Positions 15,729 through 23,142 of a stretch of 64,000 bases of DNA are shown piece by piece. Numbering within the stretch: the stretch's first letter is position 1; each line of letters opens with the position of its first letter. The stretch is from Dermatophilaceae bacterium Soc4.6 (GTDB lineage: Bacteria > Actinomycetota > Actinomycetes > Actinomycetales > Dermatophilaceae), in contig JAZGVH010000002.1 of assembly GCA_039889245.1 (NCBI GenBank), forward strand, positions 124,001-188,000. The letters run 5' to 3'. Made by a program: the position numbers and the translations under genes. The notes under the pieces are model-generated. The model had not been told where the DNA came from. It saw nothing but the letters and a program-made list of their open reading frames with translations, and ran no database searches.

Positions 15729-16588
15729 GCGAGCGACACCGGGCGCAGCCACCGGTCGCGCAGGCCGACCAGCACCACGACTGAGACCAGCAGGAGCACC
15801 AGCGACAGCGCGACCGCCGCGTCGAGGTCGTCCTCGAGAGCGAGGTAGACCAGCAGCGGCATGGTCTGGGTGCGACCGGGCGTGTTGCCGGCGAAGGTGA
15901 TGGTCGCGCCGAACTCCCCCAGGGCGCGGGCCCAGCACAGGACCCCGCCGGCTCCGAGCGAGGGGCCCACGAGGGGCAGGGTCACGCGGACGAAGGTGGT
16001 GAGACGGCTGGCGCCGAGGGTGGCCGCCGCCTCCTCGTAGCCCTGGTCGGCGGCTCGGAACGCGCCCTCGACCGTCACGACCAGGAACGGCATCGCGACG
16101 AACGTCTCCGCGATGATGACGGCCCACGTCGTGAAGGGCAGCGAGAACGAGGTCCACCGGTAGACGGGACCGCCCACGATGCCCGTCCGGCCGAGGGCCA
16201 GCAGCAGGGCGACGCCGCCCACGACGGGGGGCAGCACGAGCGGCAGCGTGACGAGCGCCCGCAGGAAGGCGACCAGCCGCCACCGCGACCGGGCGAGGAA
16301 CCACGCGAGGGGCACGCCGAGCACGAAGGAGACCGCGGTGGCGGCGGTCGCACACAGCAGGGACAGGCGCAGGGCGTCGGTGACGGCGGGGTCGGACAGT
16401 ACCCGGGGCAGGGCCGACCAGGGCGCGCGGACCAGCAGGGCGACCAGTGGCACGACGAGGAAGAGGACGCCGAGCGCCGCCGGCACGCCGAGGGGCCACG
16501 GCACCGTGCCGGCGGCGCGGGAGCGGGCGACCTCGCGGTCGGTGCGCCCGCGCCCCCGGACGGGGAGGTCGGATCGGGTGTCAGTCAC
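15725..16588 (-). CDS. modB: Molybdate ABC transporter permease
   Basis: The membrane channel of the molybdate importer, 287 residues with about six membrane helices. The EAA loop that contacts ModC is visible as QGYEEAAATLGASRLTTF, followed by the family GALGEFGATITFAGN-like segment (here RALGEFGATITFAGN). The basic N-terminal 25 residues are an extension of uncertain value. It starts with a GTG three bases after the modA stop. Confidence 0.93.
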   Translation of the reverse strand: MTDTRSDLPVRGRGRTDREVARSRAAGTVPWPLGVPAALGVLFLVVPLVALLVRAPWSALPRVLSDPAVTDALRLSLLCATAATAVSFVLGVPLAWFLARSRWRLVAFLRALVTLPLVLPPVVGGVALLLALGRTGIVGGPVYRWTSFSLPFTTWAVIIAETFVAMPFLVVTVEGAFRAADQGYEEAAATLGASRLTTFVRVTLPLVGPSLGAGGVLCWARALGEFGATITFAGNTPGRTQTMPLLVYLALEDDLDAAVALSLVLLLVSVVVLVGLRDRWLRPVSLA

Positions 16589-16591
16589 GGG

Positions 16592-17410
16592 TCAGGGGGC
16601 GGCGAACCCGGCCGCCGCGAGGGCGGAGCGACCCTGGTCGGAGAGGACGTAGGCCGTGAAGGCGGCTGCGCCCGCCGGGTTGGGCGCCGTGGTCAGGCTC
16701 GCGATGGGGTAGCTGGTCGAGGCGTTGACCGTCGCCGGGATCTCGATGCCCGTGACCTTCCCGCCGGCCGACGCGGCCTTGACGTCGGTGACGTAGACGA
16801 CGCCGGCGTCGACCTCGCCGAGCGAGACCTTGGTGAGCACCGCCTTGACGTCGGTCTCCTCGCTGATGGCCGTCACGGTGAGCTTGGCGTTGGCGAAGAC
16901 CTGCGCCGCGACCTTGCCGCACGGCACCTGGGCCTGGCAGAGGGCGACCTTCACGCCGCTGCGGGCCAGGTCGGCGACCCCGGTGACCCGGGCGGGGTTC
17001 GCGGTCGGCACGGCGATCTCCATCTGGTTCCGGGCGAAGGTGGCCGGGGTGTCGGCCGCCTCGCCGGCCCTGACGACGGTGTCCATGGTGGTGGGGCTGG
17101 CCGAGGCGAAGACGTCGGCCGGGTTGCCCTGCGTGATGGACGTCGCCAGGCCGGAGCTCGGCCCGAAGTTGAAGACGACCTCGACCTCCGGGTGGGCGGC
17201 CTCGAAGGCCGTCCCGATCGCCGTGAACGACTCCTTGAGCGAGGCAGCGGCAAAGACGGTGACCGTCCCGGTGACTCCCCCCGGGGTGCTGGAGGTGGGG
17301 CCGGAGGCCGTGCCGCCCGTCGTCGAGCCCGACCCGCAGGCGCTGAGAAGCAGGACGCCGGTGGCGGCGGCGAGGGCACGGGCAGAACGGGGTCGACGGG
17401 GTCGGATCAC
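16592..17410 (-). CDS. modA: Molybdate-binding lipoprotein
   Basis: Captures molybdate outside the membrane and delivers it to ModB. The 272-residue precursor has a basic start, a hydrophobic core and a lipobox LSAC with Cys25, then a Ser/Thr/Gly-rich tether. The mature part has VFAAASLKESFTAIG and NFGPSSGLATSITQGNPADVFASA, the family's oxyanion-site loops. The GTG start at 17410 has AAGGAG seven bases upstream. The gene lies 66 bases after the HTH-TOBE regulator gene on the same strand. Confidence 0.92.
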   Translation of the reverse strand: MIRPRRPRSARALAAATGVLLLSACGSGSTTGGTASGPTSSTPGGVTGTVTVFAAASLKESFTAIGTAFEAAHPEVEVVFNFGPSSGLATSITQGNPADVFASASPTTMDTVVRAGEAADTPATFARNQMEIAVPTANPARVTGVADLARSGVKVALCQAQVPCGKVAAQVFANAKLTVTAISEETDVKAVLTKVSLGEVDAGVVYVTDVKAASAGGKVTGIEIPATVNASTSYPIASLTTAPNPAGAAAFTAYVLSDQGRSALAAAGFAAP

Positions 17411-17476
17411 GGGAGGACTCCTTCGGTGGGGTGACGGGGCGTGGGCGAGGTGGGGATGGCGAGCGGGTGCTCGGCG

Positions 17477-17887
17477 TCAGCCGCGCGAGGGCACCTCGAC
17501 CACCACGTTGGTCGACTTGACCGCCGCGATGGCGAGAACCCCCGGCTCGAGCCGCAGCTCGTCGGCCGCCTCCCGGCTCATGAGCGACACGATCCTGTGC
17601 CCTCCCGACTGGATCTCGACCTGGGCCATGACGGTGTCGCGCACGACCCGGGTCACGAGGCCGACGAAGCGGTTGCGGGCCGACTCGGAGTGGACGGGAC
17701 CGGGGTCGGGACGCTCGGTGGTCGCGGCGAGCTCCTGTGCGAAGGCCGCGAGGGCGGCGCCCTCGATGACCTGCCGTCCGGCAGCGTCGCTCGTCACGGC
17801 CAGCCGCCCGGCGTCGACCCAGCGGCGGACGGTGTCGTCAGAGACGCCGAGCAGCTCGGCGGACTCTCGCACGCGGTAGGTGGGCAC
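17477..17887 (-). CDS. HTH-TOBE molybdate-responsive regulator
   Basis: A 136-residue protein joining an excisionase-type helix-turn-helix (TYRVRESAELLGVSDDTVRRWVDAGRL, residues 3-30) to a C-terminal TOBE domain (about residues 70-134, with NRFVGLVTRVVRDTVMAQVEI). TOBE domains bind molybdate or tungstate, so it likely controls the modABC operon that follows, playing the part ModE has in other bacteria. The GTG start follows TAGGCT (17894-17899) by six bases. A dyad at 17914-17938 covers the expected -35 region. Confidence 0.85.
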   Translation of the reverse strand: MPTYRVRESAELLGVSDDTVRRWVDAGRLAVTSDAAGRQVIEGAALAAFAQELAATTERPDPGPVHSESARNRFVGLVTRVVRDTVMAQVEIQSGGHRIVSLMSREAADELRLEPGVLAIAAVKSTNVVVEVPSRG

Positions 17888-17913
17888 GAGCAGAGCCTAA
17901 CCGCAGTAGCAGC

Positions 17914-17938
17914 GATTCATACGGTATGCCGGTGAATC
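17914..17938 (-). promoter_or_regulatory. Candidate operator of the molybdate operon
   Basis: GATTCA (17914-17919) and TGAATC (17933-17938) form a perfect six-base inverted repeat around 13 bases. With the -10 hexamer at 17894-17899, the right arm of the minus-strand promoter falls on this dyad, so a bound regulator would block or recruit RNA polymerase. The HTH-TOBE protein is the natural candidate. Confidence 0.45.
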
Positions 17939-17956
17939 AGCGGATTTTTTGCATCT

Positions 17957-18760
17957 CTACTGCCGCGAGTGCGGTCTCGGCCAACCCTCGACCGCCGACT
18001 CGAGCTGGGCCCGGGCCTCGAGCAGCGACGGGCCGTACCACGTGAGCAGCCTCCCGGAGACGAGCGCGGTCGGCGCCCGGGTGAAGGCCTCCGGACCGTC
18101 CGCGGCGGTGAAGACGTAGGGCTCGTCCGGTAGCAGGACGAGGTCGAGGTGCTCCGGGGCGAGCCCGTCGAGGTCGCGCAGGTCGACGTGCGGGTAGCGC
18201 TCCCCGCCGTCTGCCCGCTCGCCGTAGGCGTTGACCCACCCGAGCCGGGCCATGAGGTCGCTCGTGAAGGTGTCGCCGCCCACGACCATCCACGGGTCCC
18301 GCCAGATCGGCACGGCGACGCGAGGACCACCGGGAGCCGGCGCGGGCTCCCAGCGGGCCCGGGCCTGCTCGAGCCACGACGGCACGCCCCAGCCGAGGGC
18401 CTCGTCGAAGAGCCGGCCCATCGACACGAAGGCCTCGTCGAGCGTCTCGATGACGGTCACCCACACGGGCACCCCGGCCTCGCGCAGCCGGCGTACGTCG
18501 AGCTCGCGATTCTCCTCGCGGTTGGCCACGACGAGGTCGGGCGCGAGGGCGACGATGGCGCGGACGTCGGGGTTCTTGGTGCCTCGCACCCGGGCCACGT
18601 CGAGGTCGGCGGGGTGGGTGCACCAGTCGGTGGCCCCGACCACCGCCTGGCGGCGGGTGGCGGCCAGGGCCTCGGTGAGCGACGGCACGAGGGAGACGAC
18701 CCGGCGCACGGGATGGGTCAGCGGGACCGGCGTGCCGAGGTCGTCGTGGGCGGGGTTCAC
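17957..18760 (-). CDS. Helical-backbone metal receptor-fold protein (BtuF-like), no signal peptide
   Basis: A 267-residue protein of the periplasmic-binding family that holds cobalamin or iron-siderophores (RVVSLVPSLTEALAATRR, GTKNPDVRAIVALAPDLVV, and a C-terminal lobe with VLLPDEPYVFTAAD). It lacks any signal peptide or lipobox, so as coded it should stay in the cytoplasm. The GTG start overlaps the stop of the thioesterase gene by four bases (18757-18760), placing it as third gene of the icmF operon. A cobalamin-related task alongside a B12 mutase is a reasonable inference but unproven. Confidence 0.78.
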   Translation of the reverse strand: MNPAHDDLGTPVPLTHPVRRVVSLVPSLTEALAATRRQAVVGATDWCTHPADLDVARVRGTKNPDVRAIVALAPDLVVANREENRELDVRRLREAGVPVWVTVIETLDEAFVSMGRLFDEALGWGVPSWLEQARARWEPAPAPGGPRVAVPIWRDPWMVVGGDTFTSDLMARLGWVNAYGERADGGERYPHVDLRDLDGLAPEHLDLVLLPDEPYVFTAADGPEAFTRAPTALVSGRLLTWYGPSLLEARAQLESAVEGWPRPHSRQ

Positions 18761-19284
18761 GACCGACGCACCCCCATCACGCCGGTCACCGGCGCCGCCC
18801 ACCCCAGCCCGGTGACCGACGCGATCTCCGCGTCGAGGGCCTCGGCGACGTCAGCGGCGACGGGCACGGCGCGGCGGTCGTCCATCGAGACGTGGACGAA
18901 GCTGATCTCCATCAGGCACGAGAGCCGGTCGTGGGTGTCGTCGACCAGGTAGACCATCGCGTGCGCCACCTTGGCGGAGCGCTCCAGCAGCTGTGGGTGG
19001 ACGGTGACGCGGTCACCGAGGCGCACCTCGCCGAGGTAGCGCAGGTGGTGCTCGGCCGTGAAGAAGGACAGGCGGCGGACCTGCAGGTAGTCGTCGGTCA
19101 CGCCGAGCAGCCGCAGCCGCATCCACATCGCACGGGCACCCCGCTGGAAGTAGTGGCCGATGTTCATGTGGCCGTTCTCGTCGATGAGGTCGTCGGTGAC
19201 CTCGAAGGAGGAGGTGGCGGGGACCTCGCGGACCTGGGTGGTCGTCGGGAGGGCGGCAGGCTGGGGGGCGGTGGTCGGGCTCAC
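18757..19284 (-). CDS. Acyl-CoA thioesterase, 4HBT hotdog family
   Basis: A 175-residue hotdog protein likely to hydrolyse or otherwise act on an acyl-CoA thioester. It has the N-terminal DENGHMNIGHYFQRGARAMW, in which the family's D/N-x-x-G-H-M-N motif sits, then RRLSFFTAEHHLRYLGEVRLGD and a C-terminal MEISFVHVSMDDRRAVPV. The GTG start overlaps the icmF stop by four bases (19281-19284), and its own stop overlaps the next gene likewise. Substrate is probably a branched short acyl-CoA given IcmF, but this is inference. Confidence 0.82.
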   Translation of the reverse strand: MSPTTAPQPAALPTTTQVREVPATSSFEVTDDLIDENGHMNIGHYFQRGARAMWMRLRLLGVTDDYLQVRRLSFFTAEHHLRYLGEVRLGDRVTVHPQLLERSAKVAHAMVYLVDDTHDRLSCLMEISFVHVSMDDRRAVPVAADVAEALDAEIASVTGLGWAAPVTGVMGVRRS

Positions 19285-22200
19285 ACGTTGCGACGGTACT
19301 GGCCGCCCACCTCGAAGAAGGCATCGGTCACCTGCTGGAGCGAGCAGACCCGTGCGGCGTCCATCAGCGCCGCGAAGGCGTTGTCGTCGCCGGTGGCCGC
19401 GCGCTTCAGTCGGGCCAGAGCCTCCTGGGCCTCGTCGCGGTGCGCCTCCTGGAAGGCTCGCACCCGGCTCAGCTGCGACTCCTTCTCGGTGGCCGTGGCG
19501 CGGGCCAGCTCGACGACGTGCTGCTCGCGCTCGGGGTGCGGGTTGCGGAAGGTGTTGACCCCGATGATCGGCAGGCTGCCGTCGTGCTTGCGGTGCTCGT
19601 AGAGCATCGACTCGTCCTGGATGCGGCCCCGCTGGTAGCCGGTCTCCATGGCCCCGAGCACTCCCCCGCGCTCGTTGATCGAGTCGAACTCGGCCAGCAC
19701 CGCGGCCTCGACGAGGTCGGTGAGCTCGTCGATGACGAAGGCACCCTGGAGGGGGTTCTCGTTCATCGCCAGGCCCCACTCCTTGTTGATCACCAGCTGG
19801 ATGGCCAGGGCCCGGCGCACCGACTCCTCGCCGGGGGTGGTCACCGCCTCGTCGTAGGCGTTGGTGTGCAGGCTGTTGGCGTTGTCGTAGATCGCGATCA
19901 GGGCCTGCAGCGTCGTGCGGATGTCGTTGAAGCTCATCTCCTGCGCGTGCAGGGACCGACCCGACGTCTGCACGTGGTACTTCAGCTTCTGCGACCGCTC
20001 GTTGGCGCCGTACTTCTCCTTCATCGTCACGGCCCAGATGCGACGGGCGACCCGGCCGAGCACGGAGTACTCCGCGTCCATGCCGTTGCTGAAAAAGAAC
20101 GACAGGTTGGGGGCGAAGTCGTCGATGTCCATGCCCCGTGCGAGGTAGGCCTCGACGTAGGTGAAGCCGTTGGCGAGCGTGAAGGCCAGCTGGCTGAGCG
20201 GGTTGGCCCCCGCCTCGGCGATGTGGTACCCGGAGATCGAGACCGAGTAGAAGTTGCGGACCTCGTGCTCGATGAACCACTCCTGGATGTCGGCCATCAT
20301 GCGCAGGGAGAACTCGGTGGAGAACAGGCAGGTGTTCTGCCCCTGGTCCTCCTTGAGGATGTCGGCCTGCACGGTGCCGCGGACCTGCTGCAGCGCGTCG
20401 GCCCGCAGCTCGGCGTGCTCCTGCTCGGACGGATCGTGGCCCTCGCGCTCGCGGAAGGCGTCGACCTGCTGGTCGATGACGGTGTTGAGGAAGAAGGCGA
20501 GAACGGTCGGCGCGGGCCCGTTGATCGTCATCGACACCGACGTCGTCGGCGAGACGAGGTCGAAGCCGGCATACAGCGCCTTCATGTCGTCGAGGGTCGC
20601 GACGGAGACCCCGGAGGTGCCGACCTTGCCGTAGATGTCGGGGCGCGGGTCGGGGTCGCGGCCGTAGAGCGTGACCGAGTCGAAGGCCGTCGACAGCCGG
20701 GTGGCCGGCTGCCCCTGCGACAGCAGGTGGAAGCGCTTGTTGGTGCGGAAGGGGTCTCCCTCGCCGGCGAACATGCGCGCCGGGTCCTCACCGTCGCGCT
20801 TGAACTTGAACACGCCGGCGGTGAAGGGGTAGACGCCGGGCAGGCCCTCGCGGCGCAGGAACGACACGAGCTGGCCGTGGTCGGTGAACCGGGGAAGACT
20901 CACTCGAGGGACCATCGTCCCGGACAACGACTGTCGACGCAGCGTCGTGTGGATCTCCTTGTCCCGCACGGTCACCACCTGCTCGTCACCGGAGTACGAC
21001 GCCACCACGGAGGGCCACTCGTCGAGCTGCGAGCGGGTCTCACGGGGCAGGTCGTCCCACGACGCGCCGGCCCGCCGGGCCACATCGTCGGCGCCGGTCG
21101 CGTCGTCGGTGGCCAGCTCGTCGGCGACCGCGCGCAGGTGCTGGGCCCGCGTGACCCCGGCCACGAGCCGTGAGGTCTCTCGGTGGTAGCCCCGCACGGT
21201 CTCGGCGATCTCGGCGAGGTAGCGGACGCGCTCGGGCGGCACCACCTGCGCCGAGCCGCTGGAGTGGCGCACGTCGACGTGGGGCAGCGTCCCCTCGCCG
21301 AGGGGCAGCCCCTCGGCGCCGAGCACGGCCACCAGGTGCTGGTAGAGCGCGGTGACGCCGTCGTCGTTGAAGGTCGCGGCCGAGGTGCCGAAGACGGGCA
21401 TGTCCTCGGGCCGCTGGCCGAAGGCCTCGCGGTTGCGCACGAGCTGGCGACCGACGTCGCGCATCGCGTCCTTGGCACCGCGGCGCTCGAACTTGTTGAT
21501 GGCCACGACGTCGGCGAAGTCGAGCATGTCGATCTTCTCGAGCTGGGAGGCCGCGCCGAACTCGGGCGTCATGACGTACATCGAGTGGTCGACGAAGGGC
21601 ACGATCGCCGCGTCGCCCTGGCCGATGCCCGGGGTCTCGACCACCACGAGGTCGTAGCCGGCCGCCTTCGCCAGGTCGATGACGTCGGGCAGGCAGGGCG
21701 GCACCTCGCGCCCCTCGCGGGTCGCGAGCGAGCGGAACCAGACACGGTCGCCGTCGAGGGCGTTCATCCGGATGCGGTCTCCGAGCAGGGCCCCACCGCC
21801 CTTGCGCCGGGTGGGGTCGATGGCGATCACGGCGATCCGCAGCTTGTCCTGCTGGTCGACGCGGAAGCGGCGCACGATCTCGTCGGTGAGGGACGACTTG
21901 CCCGAGCCACCGGTGCCCGTGATGCCGAGCACCCGGGCGGTCGTGGCGGCGGCTGACGCGTGACGGACGTGGCCGAGGAAGGCGTCGTCGAGCGCCCCGG
22001 CCTGGGCCCCGGTCACTGCTCGCGCCAGGGCCGTGCGGTCACCGGAGAGCACGGCCTCGACCGAGGTGGGCGCCTGGCTCCACAGGTCGGTGTCGCACTG
22101 GCGCACCATGTCGGCCACCATGCCCACCAGCCCCATCCGCTGACCGTCCTGCGGCGAGTAGATGGTGACGCCCGACTCGCGCAGGCGGGCGATCTCCTCG

Positions 22201-22523
22201 GGCACGATGACCCCGCCGCCGCCGCCGAAGACCTTGACGTGGCCGGCGCCCTGCTCGCGGAGCGCCTCGACGAGGTACTCGAAGTACTCCACGTGGCCGC
22301 CCTGGTAGGAGCTGACCGCCACCCCCTGCACGTCCTCCTCGATCGCGGCGTCGACGACCTCGCGCACCGAACGGTTGTGGCCCAGGTGCACGACCTCGGC
22401 CCCCTGACCCTGCAGGATGCGTCGCATGATGTTGATCGACGCGTCGTGCCCGTCGAAGAGCGCGGACGCGGTGACGAAGCGCACCGGGTGCTGAGGTGGT
22501 TGGGGCTGCTCGACCTGCGTCAT
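19281..22523 (-). CDS. icmF: Fused isobutyryl-CoA mutase
   Basis: Interconverts isobutyryl-CoA and n-butyryl-CoA with adenosylcobalamin; the fusion carries its own G-protein chaperone. The 1080-residue protein has a cobalamin domain (FDGHDASINIMRRIL near the start), a MeaI-type GTPase with Walker A GTGGSGKSS, and a large mutase barrel with TSVSMTINGPAPTVLAFFLN, SISGYHIAEAGANP and SLHTNAYDEAVTTPGEE. Some IcmF proteins act on isovaleryl/pivalyl-CoA instead; sequence alone does not settle this. I chose the ATG at 22523 over one at 22568, because the latter lies inside the dyad region and AGCGAGGA precedes the former. Confidence 0.93.
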   Translation of the reverse strand: MTQVEQPQPPQHPVRFVTASALFDGHDASINIMRRILQGQGAEVVHLGHNRSVREVVDAAIEEDVQGVAVSSYQGGHVEYFEYLVEALREQGAGHVKVFGGGGGVIVPEEIARLRESGVTIYSPQDGQRMGLVGMVADMVRQCDTDLWSQAPTSVEAVLSGDRTALARAVTGAQAGALDDAFLGHVRHASAAATTARVLGITGTGGSGKSSLTDEIVRRFRVDQQDKLRIAVIAIDPTRRKGGGALLGDRIRMNALDGDRVWFRSLATREGREVPPCLPDVIDLAKAAGYDLVVVETPGIGQGDAAIVPFVDHSMYVMTPEFGAASQLEKIDMLDFADVVAINKFERRGAKDAMRDVGRQLVRNREAFGQRPEDMPVFGTSAATFNDDGVTALYQHLVAVLGAEGLPLGEGTLPHVDVRHSSGSAQVVPPERVRYLAEIAETVRGYHRETSRLVAGVTRAQHLRAVADELATDDATGADDVARRAGASWDDLPRETRSQLDEWPSVVASYSGDEQVVTVRDKEIHTTLRRQSLSGTMVPRVSLPRFTDHGQLVSFLRREGLPGVYPFTAGVFKFKRDGEDPARMFAGEGDPFRTNKRFHLLSQGQPATRLSTAFDSVTLYGRDPDPRPDIYGKVGTSGVSVATLDDMKALYAGFDLVSPTTSVSMTINGPAPTVLAFFLNTVIDQQVDAFREREGHDPSEQEHAELRADALQQVRGTVQADILKEDQGQNTCLFSTEFSLRMMADIQEWFIEHEVRNFYSVSISGYHIAEAGANPLSQLAFTLANGFTYVEAYLARGMDIDDFAPNLSFFFSNGMDAEYSVLGRVARRIWAVTMKEKYGANERSQKLKYHVQTSGRSLHAQEMSFNDIRTTLQALIAIYDNANSLHTNAYDEAVTTPGEESVRRALAIQLVINKEWGLAMNENPLQGAFVIDELTDLVEAAVLAEFDSINERGGVLGAMETGYQRGRIQDESMLYEHRKHDGSLPIIGVNTFRNPHPEREQHVVELARATATEKESQLSRVRAFQEAHRDEAQEALARLKRAATGDDNAFAALMDAARVCSLQQVTDAFFEVGGQYRRNV

Positions 22524-22556
22524 GGGGGTCCTCGCTGGATCGTGGTTGGTCGTCCG

Positions 22557-22576
22557 ATAGTAGGACATCCAACTAT
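22557..22576. promoter_or_regulatory. Strong dyad between icmF and marR, likely MarR operator
   Basis: The half-site ATAGTNGGA is repeated inverted with two bases between, giving 16 of 20 positions in perfect symmetry. Its left end is a TACTAT hexamer on the minus strand that can serve as the icmF -10, 34 bases before the icmF ATG. Its position also covers the -35 zone of marR, whose -10 is TAGCAT at 22585-22590. One bound dimer could thus control both genes. Confidence 0.65.
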
Positions 22577-22596
22577 TCAGTGGCTAGCATCGGTTC

Positions 22597-23103
22597 ATGC
22601 CAGCCGTGCAGGGCCTGCCCTTCGACCCCATCGCCCGCGCCGGCGACCTCTGGGAGGAGCACTTCGGTGACTCCACCGCCATGCGCTTCGTCACCTCGGT
22701 CATGCGGGCCCAGCAGATCCTGCTGGCCACCCTCGACGGGGCGCTCAAGCCGCACGGCATCACCTTCGCCCGCTACGAGGTCCTGGTGCTCATCGCGTTC
22801 AGCCGCCAGGGACGCCTGCCCCTGAGCAAGATCGGGCAGCGCCTGCAGGTGCACCCCACCTCGGTGACCAATGCCATCGACCGCCTCGTCGCGGCCGGAC
22901 TCGTGGCGCGCACCGCCGACGAGAGCGACCGGCGCCGGGTCTTCGCCTCGCTCACGCCCGAGGGGGAGGACGTCGTGAGGCGGGCCACGGATGCCCTGAC
23001 CGGGGTCGACTTCGGGGTCCCCGGTCTGCAGGACGAGGACCAGCGGGCGGGCTTCACCCTGCTGCGGACCCTGCGGGTCGCCGCGGGCGACTTCCGGGAG
23101 TGA
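22597..23103 (+). CDS. MarR-family transcriptional regulator
   Basis: A 168-residue winged-helix regulator. The domain runs from about residue 40: FARYEVLVLIAFSRQGRLPLSKIGQRL, recognition helix HPTSVTNAIDRLVAAGLVAR, then the wing TADESDRRRVFASLTPEG. Such proteins usually sense small aromatic or acyl ligands and repress a divergent operon, here icmF-thioesterase-receptor. The ATG follows TAGCAT by six bases, giving a leaderless transcript. It converges with helY. Confidence 0.9.
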   Translation: MPAVQGLPFDPIARAGDLWEEHFGDSTAMRFVTSVMRAQQILLATLDGALKPHGITFARYEVLVLIAFSRQGRLPLSKIGQRLQVHPTSVTNAIDRLVAAGLVARTADESDRRRVFASLTPEGEDVVRRATDALTGVDFGVPGLQDEDQRAGFTLLRTLRVAAGDFRE

Positions 23104-23117
23104 TGCCCAGGGGTCGC

Positions 23118-23131
23118 CGGTCGGACGACCG
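23118..23131. terminator. Possible two-way terminator between marR and helY
   Basis: CGGTC (23118-23122) and GACCG (23127-23131) pair around GGAC in the 39-base gap between two convergent genes. The stem is short and lacks a T-run, so support is weak. Confidence 0.3.
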
Positions 23132-23142
23132 CGAGCCGACGG

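Noticed and set aside
17914-17951. Dyad followed by a T6 run on the plus strand, like an intrinsic terminator
   Set aside because: No plus-strand gene ends there; the dyad is better read as an operator of the minus-strand molybdate operon.
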